Program-made: the position numbers and the translations under genes
Assembly: GCA_964367715.1 (NCBI GenBank)
Contig: CAYIYO010000025.1
Coordinates: 1-25,737 of the forward strand
Source: CAYIYO01 sp964367715
GTDB taxonomy: Bacteria; Chlamydiota; Chlamydiia; Chlamydiales; Criblamydiaceae
Direction: 5' to 3'
DNA length: 25,737 bases
Shown: positions 1 through 8,252 of the stretch, one piece after another
Layout: each line of letters opens with the position of its first letter
Numbering within the stretch: the first letter of the stretch is position 1
The notes under the pieces: generated by a model
The model's input: the letters and a program-made list of their open reading frames with translations, nothing else
The model's database searches: none
What the model was told of the DNA's origin: nothing

Positions 1-1188
1 TTAGATGACGTTTAAGGCGCGTCCAACGCTCGCAAACGCCTCAATCGCCCTATCGATCTCCGCACGGCTATGCGCAGCAGAAATCTGAACTCGTATCCGC
101 GCCTTCTGCTGCGGCACCACCGGATAGCTAAAGCCGACAACATAGATCCCTTCGACAAGCATCTTCGACGCAAAGTCTTTGGCCAAACGCGCATCGCCGA
201 GCATCACAGGTACAATAGGATGCTCCCCTGGAACAATCGTAAAGCCCAGCGCTGTCATCTTTTCGCGAAAATAATGTGTGTTTTCTTTCAGAGTTGCTCG
301 CAGTGCATCCGAACGCTCCAAAAGATCTAACACGGTAAGTGTTGCTGAAGCAATGGTCGGAGCCAACGTATTCGAAAACAGATAGGGGCGAGAACGTTGA
401 CGCAACCATTCAATAATTTCCTTTCTTCCAGAAGTATACCCTCCAGAAGCCCCTCCCAACGCTTTTCCTAACGTTCCCGTAATGATATCCACGCGTCCCA
501 TCACATCACAATACTCCGGCGTCCCACGCCCTTTCTCTCCAATAAAACCAACAGCATGAGAATCATCCACCATCACCAACGCACCATACTCATCCGCTAA
601 ATCGCACACGGCCTTCAAATTTACAATCGTTCCATCCATAGAAAATACGCCATCCGTCGCAATCAAACGATAACGGCATCCTTTGCTTTCCTCAAGTTTT
701 TCTCTCAAATCCTTCATGTCATTGTTCTTATAACGATACCGCTGCGCCTTACACAAACGGATTCCATCGATAATGCTGGCATGATTCAACTCATCGCTAA
801 TAATCGCATCTTCCGCACCAAATAAGGTCTCAAAGAGTCCTCCATTGGCATCGAAACACGAAGAATATAAAATCGTATCATCCGTTTCCAAAAAACTAGA
901 AATTTTTTTCTCGAGCTGATGGTGCACGCTCTGGGTTCCACAAATAAAACGCACAGAAGATAATCCAAATCCAAAGGTATCTAACCCCTCTTTGGCCGCA
1001 GCAATCACTCTCGCATCATTCGCCAATCCCAAATAGTTGTTAGAACAGAAATTTAAAACGGTTCTTCCATCCGCAATACGAATCTCTCCTTCCTGCGGAG
1101 AAATGATCTCGCGCTCTTCCTTATACAATCCATTCTGCTTCAATTCTTCTATCTGGCTACTCAACATGTCCATAAAAGAGCGTTTCAT
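1..1188 (-). CDS. kbl: glycine C-acetyltransferase (2-amino-3-ketobutyrate CoA ligase)
   Basis: PLP-dependent alpha-oxoamine synthase that interconverts 2-amino-3-ketobutyrate + CoA and glycine + acetyl-CoA in cytoplasmic threonine breakdown. The 395-residue length matches E. coli Kbl (398), and recalled similarity to Kbl runs end to end (NFCSNNYLGLAN, SVRFICGTQ, YSSCFDANGG, DDSHAVGF, RSRPYLFSN). The PLP lysine is K242 in TGTLGKALGG. I chose the ATG at 1188 because AAGGA lies 6 nt upstream; a GTG at 1191 would be only 3 nt from it. The TAA stop is the first three bases of the window. It is 86 bp downstream of the cystathionine gamma-lyase gene on the same strand, with its own candidate promoter. 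No threonine dehydrogenase (tdh), the usual partner, is visible. Chlamydia has a related gene annotated bioF in the same neighbourhood (CT777, from memory), but the close match to Kbl argues against KAPA synthase here. Confidence 0.93.
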   Translation of the reverse strand: MKRSFMDMLSSQIEELKQNGLYKEEREIISPQEGEIRIADGRTVLNFCSNNYLGLANDARVIAAAKEGLDTFGFGLSSVRFICGTQSVHHQLEKKISSFLETDDTILYSSCFDANGGLFETLFGAEDAIISDELNHASIIDGIRLCKAQRYRYKNNDMKDLREKLEESKGCRYRLIATDGVFSMDGTIVNLKAVCDLADEYGALVMVDDSHAVGFIGEKGRGTPEYCDVMGRVDIITGTLGKALGGASGGYTSGRKEIIEWLRQRSRPYLFSNTLAPTIASATLTVLDLLERSDALRATLKENTHYFREKMTALGFTIVPGEHPIVPVMLGDARLAKDFASKMLVEGIYVVGFSYPVVPQQKARIRVQISAAHSRAEIDRAIEAFASVGRALNVI

Positions 1189-1222
1189 CACAAGTCCTTA
1201 TCAAAAATTTAGGTTGTTAACG

Positions 1223-1252
1223 ATTATAAGAGATAGGGGAGTATATCCCCAA
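1223..1252 (-). promoter_or_regulatory. candidate promoter of kbl
   Basis: On the minus strand a perfect -10 box TATAAT (1223-1228) follows a weak -35 TTGGGG (1247-1252) with an 18-bp spacer, about 35 bp upstream of the kbl start. A short GGGGA/TCCCC hairpin (about 1236-1250) overlaps the spacer and could be an operator or the remnant of a weak terminator for the upstream gene. No experimental support. Confidence 0.35.
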
Positions 1253-1274
1253 ATGAAATCAACAATCGCGCCTA

Positions 1275-2417
1275 CTAGCGGCGATAGACGAGGCTCTCAA
1301 GATCCTCTAAAAGATCTTCAATATTCTCAACACCGACAGACAAACGGACCAATCCATCCGATAATCCAGAGTTGATCCGCTCCTCACGAGGAATCGATGC
1401 ATGGGTCATCGTCGCCGGATGGCACACCAACGACTCCACGCCACCAAGGCTTTCGGCAAGGGTAAAATAACGAAAAGAAGAGATGAGTTCTTTTGTTTCG
1501 TCAATACTATAGTTTAATTCGAAAGAAACAATTCCCCCATACCCACTCATCTGCTCTTTAGCAATCGCATGCGTGGGATGACTCACCAACCCAGGATAAT
1601 AAACACAATTAACCGAAGGCTGCTTCTCCAAAAAATCCGCAACGCGAAGGGCATTCGATTGATGGCGCTCCATCCTTAGAGCTAAAGTTTTTATGCTGCG
1701 CCCCAACAGCCATGCATCAAAAGGACTAGGATTTACCCCAATCGCCATGCGCGCAAAGTCAAGTTTTTCCTTTATCTCTCCGTTGTTGGTGACCATTATT
1801 CCTCCCAACACGTCAGAGTGGCCCCCCAAATACTTCGTACAGCTGTGCCAACAAATATCGGCTCCCAACTCCAACGGATTCTGGAAAAAAGGAGACGCAA
1901 ACGTATTGTCGACAACAGTGGTAACTCCATATTTCTTTGCCTTCGCATTCAACCTCGCAATATCATACACGCGAAGCAATGGATTAGTCGGTGTTTCAAA
2001 TAAAAACAAGGAGGGTTTTGTTTTAAAAATAGTTTCAATCTCTTCACTCTCACTCGCTTTCACCACGCGAAAATTTACTCCAAAATTCGCAAACACTCGT
2101 GTGAAAAGACGAAACGTTCCTCCATACAACCCTTCCATCGCCACAACGGTATCCCCACTTTTTAGCGTAGAAAGCAGCGCCGTTAACGCTCCGAGCCCAG
2201 AGGAAAAAGCAGTCGCATATTTTCCTTTTTCTAACGCAGCAACCTGCTGCTCTAACTGAGTAAAATTAGGATTCCCCGCGCGGCTATAATCATACCCCTT
2301 ATGCACCCCCGGAGTCTCTTGCTCATATGTCGATGTCATATAAATAGGAGGCATCAACGCGCCTGTTATCGGATCGGACTCAAATCCCTCATGGATTGCT
2401 TTTGTCGAAAATTTCAT
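1275..2417 (-). CDS. cystathionine gamma-lyase / gamma-synthase family PLP enzyme
   Basis: A 380-residue Cys/Met-metabolism PLP enzyme (fold type I). Family marks: YDYSRAGNPN near the N-terminus (phosphate-binding Tyr/Arg), SSGLGA, ETPTNPLL, VVDNTFASP, and SCTKYLGGHSD with PLP lysine K195; the C-terminal SLGGVESLVCHPATMTH and RLSVGVE are also canonical. Its ATG overlaps the TGA of the upstream beta-synthase-type gene (ATGA, 4 bp), implying translational coupling. Pairing with a cystathionine beta-synthase-like gene favours cystathionine gamma-lyase (cystathionine to cysteine, 2-oxobutyrate and ammonia), completing reverse transsulfuration. Sequence alone does not cleanly separate gamma-lyase from gamma-synthase (metB) or methionine gamma-lyase, so the reaction assignment rests on context. 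Confidence 0.85.
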   Translation of the reverse strand: MKFSTKAIHEGFESDPITGALMPPIYMTSTYEQETPGVHKGYDYSRAGNPNFTQLEQQVAALEKGKYATAFSSGLGALTALLSTLKSGDTVVAMEGLYGGTFRLFTRVFANFGVNFRVVKASESEEIETIFKTKPSLFLFETPTNPLLRVYDIARLNAKAKKYGVTTVVDNTFASPFFQNPLELGADICWHSCTKYLGGHSDVLGGIMVTNNGEIKEKLDFARMAIGVNPSPFDAWLLGRSIKTLALRMERHQSNALRVADFLEKQPSVNCVYYPGLVSHPTHAIAKEQMSGYGGIVSFELNYSIDETKELISSFRYFTLAESLGGVESLVCHPATMTHASIPREERINSGLSDGLVRLSVGVENIEDLLEDLESLVYRR

Positions 2418-3397
2418 AGAATTTCCATCAGATTTTGCTCTGTTAACCAGTCGTCATCATAAAATTTACTCAAATACTTGATCCCACTATCAGGAAGAAT
2501 CGTGACAATCGTCGTCGGAACGGTCACTTTCGCCGCAATGGCCAACGCTGCAGCAACATTCGCTCCACTAGAACCTCCCGCAAGGATTCCTTCCTCTCGC
2601 GCAAGGCGGCGCGCCATCGCAAAAGCCTCCCGATCGCTCATCTGCACGACATCGTCGACAAGAGAAAAATCCATCGCACCCGTTAAATGATCTTCTCCAA
2701 TTCCTTCCAACTGATACGTACACGCCGCATCTGCAGGGATTTTTTTTGTGTGAAAATACGGATAATAAATAGATCCGATAGGATCAGGCATGATAATTTT
2801 CAGCAGGGGATTGCGCTCTTTAAGATACCGTCCCGCCCCGCTAATGGTCCCGCCCGTACTCCCGCTTACAACGAAATAATCGATTTTTCCATGAGTTTGC
2901 GTCCATATTTCAGGCCCAGTAAACAAATAGTGAGTTTCAGGATTTTTCAAATTATCATATTGATTGATGCGAAAGCTGTTAGGGATCTCCGCCGCCAGTC
3001 TCTTAGCCACGGTCACATAGTGCTCGGCAGACCCTGTTGGCGCACTGGTCGGACAAATAATAATCTCCGCCCCATACGCCTTTAACGCATTCTGCTTTTC
3101 TCGACTGACCTTATCTGGCATGGTCAAAATACAGCGATAGCAACCAATTGCTGCAATCATCGCCGCTGCAGCCCCGGTATTTCCAGATGTATTTTCAATG
3201 AGGGTTCCACCAGCCTTGAGCAGGCCTTTCAGCTCAGCATCTGCAATAATATGCGCCACAATGCGGTCTTTGATGCTTCCGCTGGGATTTAAAAATTCGA
3301 GTTTAACAAGCACGGTAGCAAGGGGATTGGTATTCAATTTTTGCAATCTGACCAAAGGGGTATTCCCAATCGTGTCTAGTATCGTGTCAAAATTCAT
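2414..3397 (-). CDS. cystathionine beta-synthase / cysteine synthase family protein
   Basis: A 327-residue fold type II PLP enzyme. PLP lysine is K43 in NPSGSIKDR; the substrate loop ENTSGNTG and phosphate loop GSTGGTISG are intact. Several stretches resemble cystathionine beta-synthase more than CysK/CysM: DPIGSIYY, the EGIGEDHL segment, EEGILAGGSSG, and LPDSGIKYLSKFYDDDW at the end. It therefore probably condenses serine and homocysteine to cystathionine in the cytoplasm. It lacks the C-terminal pair of regulatory CBS domains found in eukaryotic enzymes and stops right after the catalytic core. Start is 4 bp after the TGA of the VKOR-DsbA gene, and its own TGA overlaps the next gene's ATG, so the three genes look co-transcribed. 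O-acetylserine-dependent cysteine synthase is the alternative. Confidence 0.85.
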   Translation of the reverse strand: MNFDTILDTIGNTPLVRLQKLNTNPLATVLVKLEFLNPSGSIKDRIVAHIIADAELKGLLKAGGTLIENTSGNTGAAAAMIAAIGCYRCILTMPDKVSREKQNALKAYGAEIIICPTSAPTGSAEHYVTVAKRLAAEIPNSFRINQYDNLKNPETHYLFTGPEIWTQTHGKIDYFVVSGSTGGTISGAGRYLKERNPLLKIIMPDPIGSIYYPYFHTKKIPADAACTYQLEGIGEDHLTGAMDFSLVDDVVQMSDREAFAMARRLAREEGILAGGSSGANVAAALAIAAKVTVPTTIVTILPDSGIKYLSKFYDDDWLTEQNLMEIL

Positions 3398-3401
3398 GGG
3401 C

Positions 3402-4460
3402 TCACTTTAAGGAATCAATCGCCTTGAGGAGGTTCTCTTGCGTAATCTCACCCACTCCACTCAGCTTCTTTCCTTTTTTATTCTGAACATTGATGATGAC
3501 AATCGTCGGCGTTGCCTCAATATTGAACTGCTTACTTAAGCTTTTAAACAGCTTGACTCCAGTAGAAATGTCACTGAAATTTAATTCGCGGAATTTTGTA
3601 GGAGCTATCGCTTTCTGCACTTGCTGCTCAGTAGGTGACTTATTCTTTTGTGCCAACTCATTCAACGCTTTTCTCAACGGAAAATAATTGCTTTTATTAT
3701 TCACCATAAAGGACAGATTGTAAGGAGTGAAATTTAAGGAATCCTGATGGATCTGCATGTCGACAAAAAATAATTTTGCCTTTCCCTCAATCGCAGGCGC
3801 CGTCTTCTCCAACACAGGCTCAATCATTCGACACGCCGGACAAAACCAATCAGTAAACACATACACTTCAATCGGACTTTTCTTATCGCCAAACGCAATG
3901 CTATCCTTAAAAGAAACTTGCGCCGCGAACAAGGGGTTATCCTTCGTAAATCCCATAAATGCAATGAAAAATCCCAACACCATTATCCCAATAGAAGGAA
4001 GTCCTCTTAACATATACATGGTCTTATCCTCATTATCTGTTTTATTTTTTATTTCTATCCGGCGCTCCAAAATCAATGCAAGGGCCGCAATAGTAATACA
4101 ACCCGCAATCCCTAAACAAATGGGACACCACGCACCCACAATACTATGCTGCGCATAAATAAACCAAATCTCCGCACCCAAAGTCCCGGCAATCATCCAC
4201 GCCACCAACGTCTTTAGGCGCCCATCTCTTTGCGAATAGAGCTGCGCCAACAACATGACCGAAAAAATTACTAAACCCAAAGGCTCAAATTTGACGCCAT
4301 AAAGGACATATTTATGCCCCTCCACGCATGCCTGTGAACACAAATGGAGCCACGACGCAACGGTCAATAAAATGGCCGCAACAATCGCGCTAAGAACGAT
4401 CCAATAACACCATCCGCCGCGTAAGGAAGGGAAATCGTTTTTTAATGCAGAGCTGTTCAT
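3402..4460 (-). CDS. VKOR-DsbA fusion: membrane disulfide-bond-forming oxidoreductase
   Basis: A 352-residue fusion of a vitamin K epoxide reductase (VKOR) membrane domain and a DsbA-like thioredoxin domain. Hydrophobic segments lie at about 18-38, 58-75, 86-104, 114-131 and 153-172. The VKOR part has the loop cysteine pair C41/C45 and the quinone-site CxxC C112-P-I-C115. The C-terminal domain (about 178-352) should be periplasmic and has CxxC C207-P-A-C210 (DWFCPACR) plus a cis-proline loop (EATPTIV). Known VKOR-Trx fusions pass electrons from substrate thiols to quinone, replacing separate DsbA and DsbB. In Chlamydiae, whose envelope relies on disulfide cross-linked proteins, such a protein would suit envelope oxidation (inference). 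Chlamydia has a thioredoxin-like oxidoreductase in the same cluster (about CT780, from memory). It heads the compact run with the two transsulfuration genes; gdpD ends 60 bp upstream. Confidence 0.88.
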   Translation of the reverse strand: MNSSALKNDFPSLRGGWCYWIVLSAIVAAILLTVASWLHLCSQACVEGHKYVLYGVKFEPLGLVIFSVMLLAQLYSQRDGRLKTLVAWMIAGTLGAEIWFIYAQHSIVGAWCPICLGIAGCITIAALALILERRIEIKNKTDNEDKTMYMLRGLPSIGIMVLGFFIAFMGFTKDNPLFAAQVSFKDSIAFGDKKSPIEVYVFTDWFCPACRMIEPVLEKTAPAIEGKAKLFFVDMQIHQDSLNFTPYNLSFMVNNKSNYFPLRKALNELAQKNKSPTEQQVQKAIAPTKFRELNFSDISTGVKLFKSLSKQFNIEATPTIVIINVQNKKGKKLSGVGEITQENLLKAIDSLK

Positions 4461-4520
4461 ATATCCCGAATCTAGTGGGTTTGTATGCTTTATGTCAAAT
4501 TTCTTTTTTATAAATTTAAG

Positions 4521-5273
4521 TTACTCAGAATGAGTAGATAAGGAATCGAAATGTGTCGCAATTTTTCGCGGATTATTTGTAATGATCCCCACCACCCCCT
4601 TCTCCCACAACCCAACAGCCTCCTGCGTATCATCTACAGTATAAGTCCACACTGTCAGCTGGCGATCCTGGAGTTCCTGGATAATCTCTTGGGTGATATG
4701 CTCGGCATCAACCGCCACATAATGAATAGGCAATGGTTCAAACCCGGCCAACTCCTTAGTCTCCTCCACTATCGCAATCAAAGGTAGAAGGGGAGTGATC
4801 CGATGAATCTCCTTCAAAATCGCCGCAGAAAAACTGCCGACAAGCAAAGGTCCCTCCTCTTCTCTAAAAGGCCGCTTCTCAATCGCACGGCACACAGCCT
4901 CGGCAATCGCCCTAGGATCCACTCTCTCCTCTTTAATCTCAATCATCAACCCGACAGGTCCTCGATCGATCGCCAACACCTCTTCCAAAGAAGGAACGCG
5001 ATGTCCGACATACTCGGCTCCAAACCACGCACCCGCATCCAAACTGCGAATAACAGCAGTTGTTAGATCAGATAAATATATTTTTTCTTTACAAGAAGTG
5101 GTACGCCACGTGGTCTCATCATGAAAAAGAAAGGGCTCGCCCCCACTACTTAAACGCACATCAAATTCAATGAAATCCACCCCCAACCCAATGGCCTTTT
5201 CTATAGAAGCAATCGTATTCTCAGGCGCTTCAAACGAAGCCCCTCGATGGGCAATAATTAAAGGTTTAATCAT
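4521..5273 (-). CDS. glycerophosphodiester phosphodiesterase (GDPD family)
   Basis: A 250-residue GDPD-family TIM barrel that should hydrolyse glycerophosphodiesters (deacylated phospholipids) to glycerol-3-phosphate and an alcohol. Metal and catalytic motifs are intact: AHRGASFEAPENT at residues 8-20, EFDVRLSSGG with the metal acids near 37-39, FLFHDET near 50, and MIEIKEE near 133. There is no signal peptide, so it resembles cytoplasmic UgpQ-type enzymes rather than secreted GlpQ. The start ATG lies divergently 111 bp from aas, with a TTGACA-like -35 on the minus strand at 5326-5331 but no convincing -10. Position beside an acyltransferase/acyl-ACP synthetase suggests phospholipid turnover as a shared theme (inference). 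Confidence 0.88.
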   Translation of the reverse strand: MIKPLIIAHRGASFEAPENTIASIEKAIGLGVDFIEFDVRLSSGGEPFLFHDETTWRTTSCKEKIYLSDLTTAVIRSLDAGAWFGAEYVGHRVPSLEEVLAIDRGPVGLMIEIKEERVDPRAIAEAVCRAIEKRPFREEEGPLLVGSFSAAILKEIHRITPLLPLIAIVEETKELAGFEPLPIHYVAVDAEHITQEIIQELQDRQLTVWTYTVDDTQEAVGLWEKGVVGIITNNPRKIATHFDSLSTHSE

Positions 5274-5343
5274 CTACTTTTTAACCAGGTTCGATTGGGA
5301 TCAGTCTTTAATCTTTGCGATTTAATGTCAACCTGCTACCATC

Positions 5344-5363
5344 TTTGAATTCACTTGTGTATA
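5344..5363. repeat. solo copy of dispersed end motif TTTGAATTCACTTGTGTATA
   Basis: A 20-bp stretch identical to 23039-23058, where the same sequence forms one end of a large palindrome. Here it stands alone, with no opposite arm, 21 bp upstream of the aas start. TTGAAT within it could act as a weak -35 (spacer 16, then CATATT), but the predicted transcription start would then fall at or past the ribosome binding site GGAG (5373-5376), so promoter function is uncertain. Confidence 0.75.
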
Positions 5364-5384
5364 AAACATATTGGAGAATAAATA

Positions 5385-8105
5385 ATGAAAAAGTTAGTTT
5401 CTTCCATCATTTGTGGTCTATTAAGTACGCTATTTAAGTTGCGTTACAAAATAAAAGTCGAAGGTCTTGATAAATTAAATAAAGAAAATCTCAACGGCCC
5501 CGGCGGCGTCCTCTTCCTTCCTAACCACTCCGCCGTCTTCATCGATCCCGCGATGGTCTCCGTCAGCATCTGGCACAAATACCCTCTACGTCCCATGATC
5601 GTCGAATACTTCTACTACACGCCAATCATCCACACTCTCATGACCTTCATCAACGCGGTCCCCATCCCAGACTTCGATCGCTCTAGCAACAGTCTTAAAA
5701 AAAAGAAGAGCGAAGAAGTGGTCAAAAAGCTCATCACCGATCTCAAACAAGGCGATAACTTCCTGGTTTATCCCGCCGGCCGCACCAAATCAACCGCACA
5801 CGAAATCATCGGAGGCGCCTCCGCCATCCACCGTATTCTACAAGACGCTCCCGACGCCAATATCGTCCTGGTCCGCTCCAAAGGGCTATGGGGCAGCAGT
5901 TTCTCTCGTATTAAAAAAGGAACTCCTCCTTCCCTCTTCCCTACTCTCTATGACAATTTTAAACATGTTCTGAAAAATTTGATTTTTTTCACTCCCAAAC
6001 GCGAAGTGACAATGGTTTTTGAACCCGCCCCCGCAGACTTTCCTCGACACGGGACGCGCATGGAAATCAACCGCTGGCTCGAATCCTGGTACAACCGTCC
6101 CGATGGCCTATCTGTCCAAGAAGGTGCATATCCAGGCGACTCCCCAGTTCTCGTCTCCTACAGCATGTGGGGCGAAGAACTCCTCCAACTCGACGAAAGA
6201 CCAAAAGATGGTGTCGACTTCGATCTCAATACGATCTCCCCAGACGTAAAAACAAAGGTCATAAAAGAAATCGCCCGCGTCACAAAAATGGATCCAAATG
6301 CAATCAAACCGGAAATGGCCTTTGATAGCGATCTCGGTCTCGACTCCCTCGACGTTGCCGAACTGGCTTCTTTCGTCCAACACATGTTCGCCGTCAAACG
6401 CATCAATGTGATCGAAATGAACTCAGTCGCCAAAATGATGGGAATCGCAGATAAAAAAATTATTTGTCAAGAGGTGGAATCAGAAAAAGTTAAGATCGAC
6501 AAAGACAAATGGATGAAGTTTAACCCAGGCGAACGTCTCAACCTAGCGGAAGGAAAAACCGTTCCCGAAGTCTTCCTCAACAACTGCGCCAAACGCAAAA
6601 AATTGGCCGCCTGCGCCGACGAACGTTCAGGCGTCCTCGCCTACAAGGACCTTAAACTTCGTGTTATCCTCCTCGCCGAATACATTCGCCATCTCCCCGG
6701 CGAATACATCGGAATCCTTCTCCCTTCCAGCGTTGCCTCTTATGTAACGGTATTGGCGACCCAACTCGCGGGAAAAACGCCTCTGATGGTGAACTGGACT
6801 GTCGGCGCCCGTCACTTAGACGCCGTAAAAAATCTGTCCAAAGTTGAAGTCATCCTCAGCTCATGGGCATTTCTCGACCGTCTCGAAAATGTCGATCTTG
6901 AGGGCATCGACCACCTTCTTGTCATGTTAGAAGATGTACGTCGTAAACTCACAATAAAAGATAAACTACGCGCCCTACACCGCTCAAAACGCAACACACA
7001 CGCAGTGCTAAAAGCCTTTAATCTCCTTGAACATTCCGGAGAAGAAACAGCCGTCCTTCTTTTCACAAGCGGCACAGAAAGTCTACCAAAAGGCGTTCCT
7101 CTCTCCCACCGCAACCTGCTATCAAATGAAAAAGGGCTATTTGACCTCATCCCTTTCTACGGAGACGATATCTTATTAGGAATGCTCCCCCCATTCCATT
7201 CGTTTGGTTTCAGCATCACAGGAATCATGTCCCTCCTGGCCGGCTTACGTATTTTTTACTTCCCCGATCCAACAGACGGCGCAAAAATGGCAGCTCTCGT
7301 GAAAGAATGGGACATCTCCGTCATCTGCGGCGCCCCCACATTCTTAAAAGGAATTTTCAAGGCAGGGGACGCAGAAACATTTAAAAAACTTCGGATCTGC
7401 GGCACAGGCGCAGAAAAAGCCCCACCAGAACTTTTTGCCCTTGTCGACCAAATAGGGAAAGAAGGGGTCCTCGTCGAAGGATATGGCATCACAGAATGCG
7501 CTCCGATCCTCACATTCAACACACCTGGTCAACCCACGATTGGCGTAGGCAAACCTGTCACAGGGGTCGAACTCATGATCGTTCACCCCGAATCGTACGA
7601 TCCTCTAAAACAAGGGGAATCAGGTCTCCTTCTTGCAAAAGGCCCGAACATCTTTGCAGGCTACATCAATCCCGATGTCCTTTCTCCCTTTGTTAAAATC
7701 AATCACGACAAATGGTACAAAACAGGGGACCTAGGACATATCGACGAAGAAGGCAACTTCATCATCTCAGGAAGGCAAAAACGCTTCATTAAAGTAGGCG
7801 GAGAAATGGTAAGTCTAAGCGCCATTGAAGACGCTCTCCTAAAAGCCGCTTCAAAAAAGGGATGGCCTATCGCTGAAGAAGGCCCTACTCTCGCCATCTG
7901 CGCGAAAGAAAAGCCAGGAGAAAAGCCGAAAATTACTCTATTTGGGAAATTTTCTACAACAGCAGACGAAGTCAACACGGTCCTACGAGAGTCCGGCTTC
8001 ACCAACCTCGTTAAAGTGACAGAGACGAAACAACTCGACATCATCCCTGTCATGGGAACGGGAAAAATCAACTACCGCGAGCTAGAAAGCAAGCATATGA
8101 GCTGA
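5385..8105 (+). CDS. aas: PlsC acyltransferase - acyl carrier protein - acyl-ACP synthetase fusion (Aas-like)
   Basis: A 906-residue, three-part phospholipid acylation enzyme. Residues about 1-250 form a PlsC/LPLAT acyltransferase with NHSAVFID (H48, D54; an H-x5-D spacing rather than the usual H-x4-D) and YPAGRT at 129-134. Residues about 280-355 look like an acyl carrier protein, with LGLDSLD carrying a probable phosphopantetheine serine S321. The rest is an ANL-family adenylating domain: P-loop FTSGTESLPKG (560-570), YGITE (700-704), TGD (780-782), SGRQKRFIKVGG hinge, and catalytic lysine K894 in GTGKINYRE. E. coli Aas (719 aa) has acyltransferase and synthetase parts but no internal ACP. 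Likely role: activate fatty acids (possibly host-derived) with ATP and acylate lysophospholipid at the inner membrane. RBS GGAG is 8 nt before the ATG. Chlamydia has aas in this cluster (CT776, from memory). Confidence 0.9.
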   Translation: MKKLVSSIICGLLSTLFKLRYKIKVEGLDKLNKENLNGPGGVLFLPNHSAVFIDPAMVSVSIWHKYPLRPMIVEYFYYTPIIHTLMTFINAVPIPDFDRSSNSLKKKKSEEVVKKLITDLKQGDNFLVYPAGRTKSTAHEIIGGASAIHRILQDAPDANIVLVRSKGLWGSSFSRIKKGTPPSLFPTLYDNFKHVLKNLIFFTPKREVTMVFEPAPADFPRHGTRMEINRWLESWYNRPDGLSVQEGAYPGDSPVLVSYSMWGEELLQLDERPKDGVDFDLNTISPDVKTKVIKEIARVTKMDPNAIKPEMAFDSDLGLDSLDVAELASFVQHMFAVKRINVIEMNSVAKMMGIADKKIICQEVESEKVKIDKDKWMKFNPGERLNLAEGKTVPEVFLNNCAKRKKLAACADERSGVLAYKDLKLRVILLAEYIRHLPGEYIGILLPSSVASYVTVLATQLAGKTPLMVNWTVGARHLDAVKNLSKVEVILSSWAFLDRLENVDLEGIDHLLVMLEDVRRKLTIKDKLRALHRSKRNTHAVLKAFNLLEHSGEETAVLLFTSGTESLPKGVPLSHRNLLSNEKGLFDLIPFYGDDILLGMLPPFHSFGFSITGIMSLLAGLRIFYFPDPTDGAKMAALVKEWDISVICGAPTFLKGIFKAGDAETFKKLRICGTGAEKAPPELFALVDQIGKEGVLVEGYGITECAPILTFNTPGQPTIGVGKPVTGVELMIVHPESYDPLKQGESGLLLAKGPNIFAGYINPDVLSPFVKINHDKWYKTGDLGHIDEEGNFIISGRQKRFIKVGGEMVSLSAIEDALLKAASKKGWPIAEEGPTLAICAKEKPGEKPKITLFGKFSTTADEVNTVLRESGFTNLVKVTETKQLDIIPVMGTGKINYRELESKHMS

Positions 8106-8118
8106 GGTTTTCTATATG

Positions 8119-8170
8119 TCTATAGCGAACGTGATTCAAAAAACAAATTTTTAAACACGTTCCCTATAGA
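8119..8170. repeat. long-loop inverted repeat after aas
   Basis: 15-bp arms at 8119-8133 and 8156-8170 match at 14 of 15 positions around a 22-nt A/T-rich loop. It begins 14 bp after the aas stop, but no T-run follows, so it is not a canonical intrinsic terminator. It may protect the aas mRNA 3' end, attenuate transcription into cysS, or be a protein-binding site; the sequence does not decide. Confidence 0.6.
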
Positions 8171-8252
8171 ACCCCTCTGTGCTTGTGAATAAAGAAAAAA
8201 AAGCCTATGATTTTGATTTCTATCTGAAAATATAACGATCTGAGAGACAACC

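Noticed and set aside
1189..1191. GTG start for kbl three bases upstream of the chosen ATG
   Set aside because: Spacing from AAGGA would be only 3 nt; the ATG at 1188 has 6 nt.
1693..2259. 188-aa plus-strand frame opposite the cystathionine gamma-lyase gene
   Set aside because: Antisense shadow of a well-supported gene with intact catalytic motifs; no recognisable domain or ribosome site of its own.
5281..5310. GGTTCGATTGGGATC looked like a tRNA T-loop
   Set aside because: No acceptor stem, anticodon arm or D-arm can be built around it.
6108..6433. Two 91-aa minus-strand frames inside aas
   Set aside because: Overlapping shadows of the ACP region of aas in other frames; no start signals.
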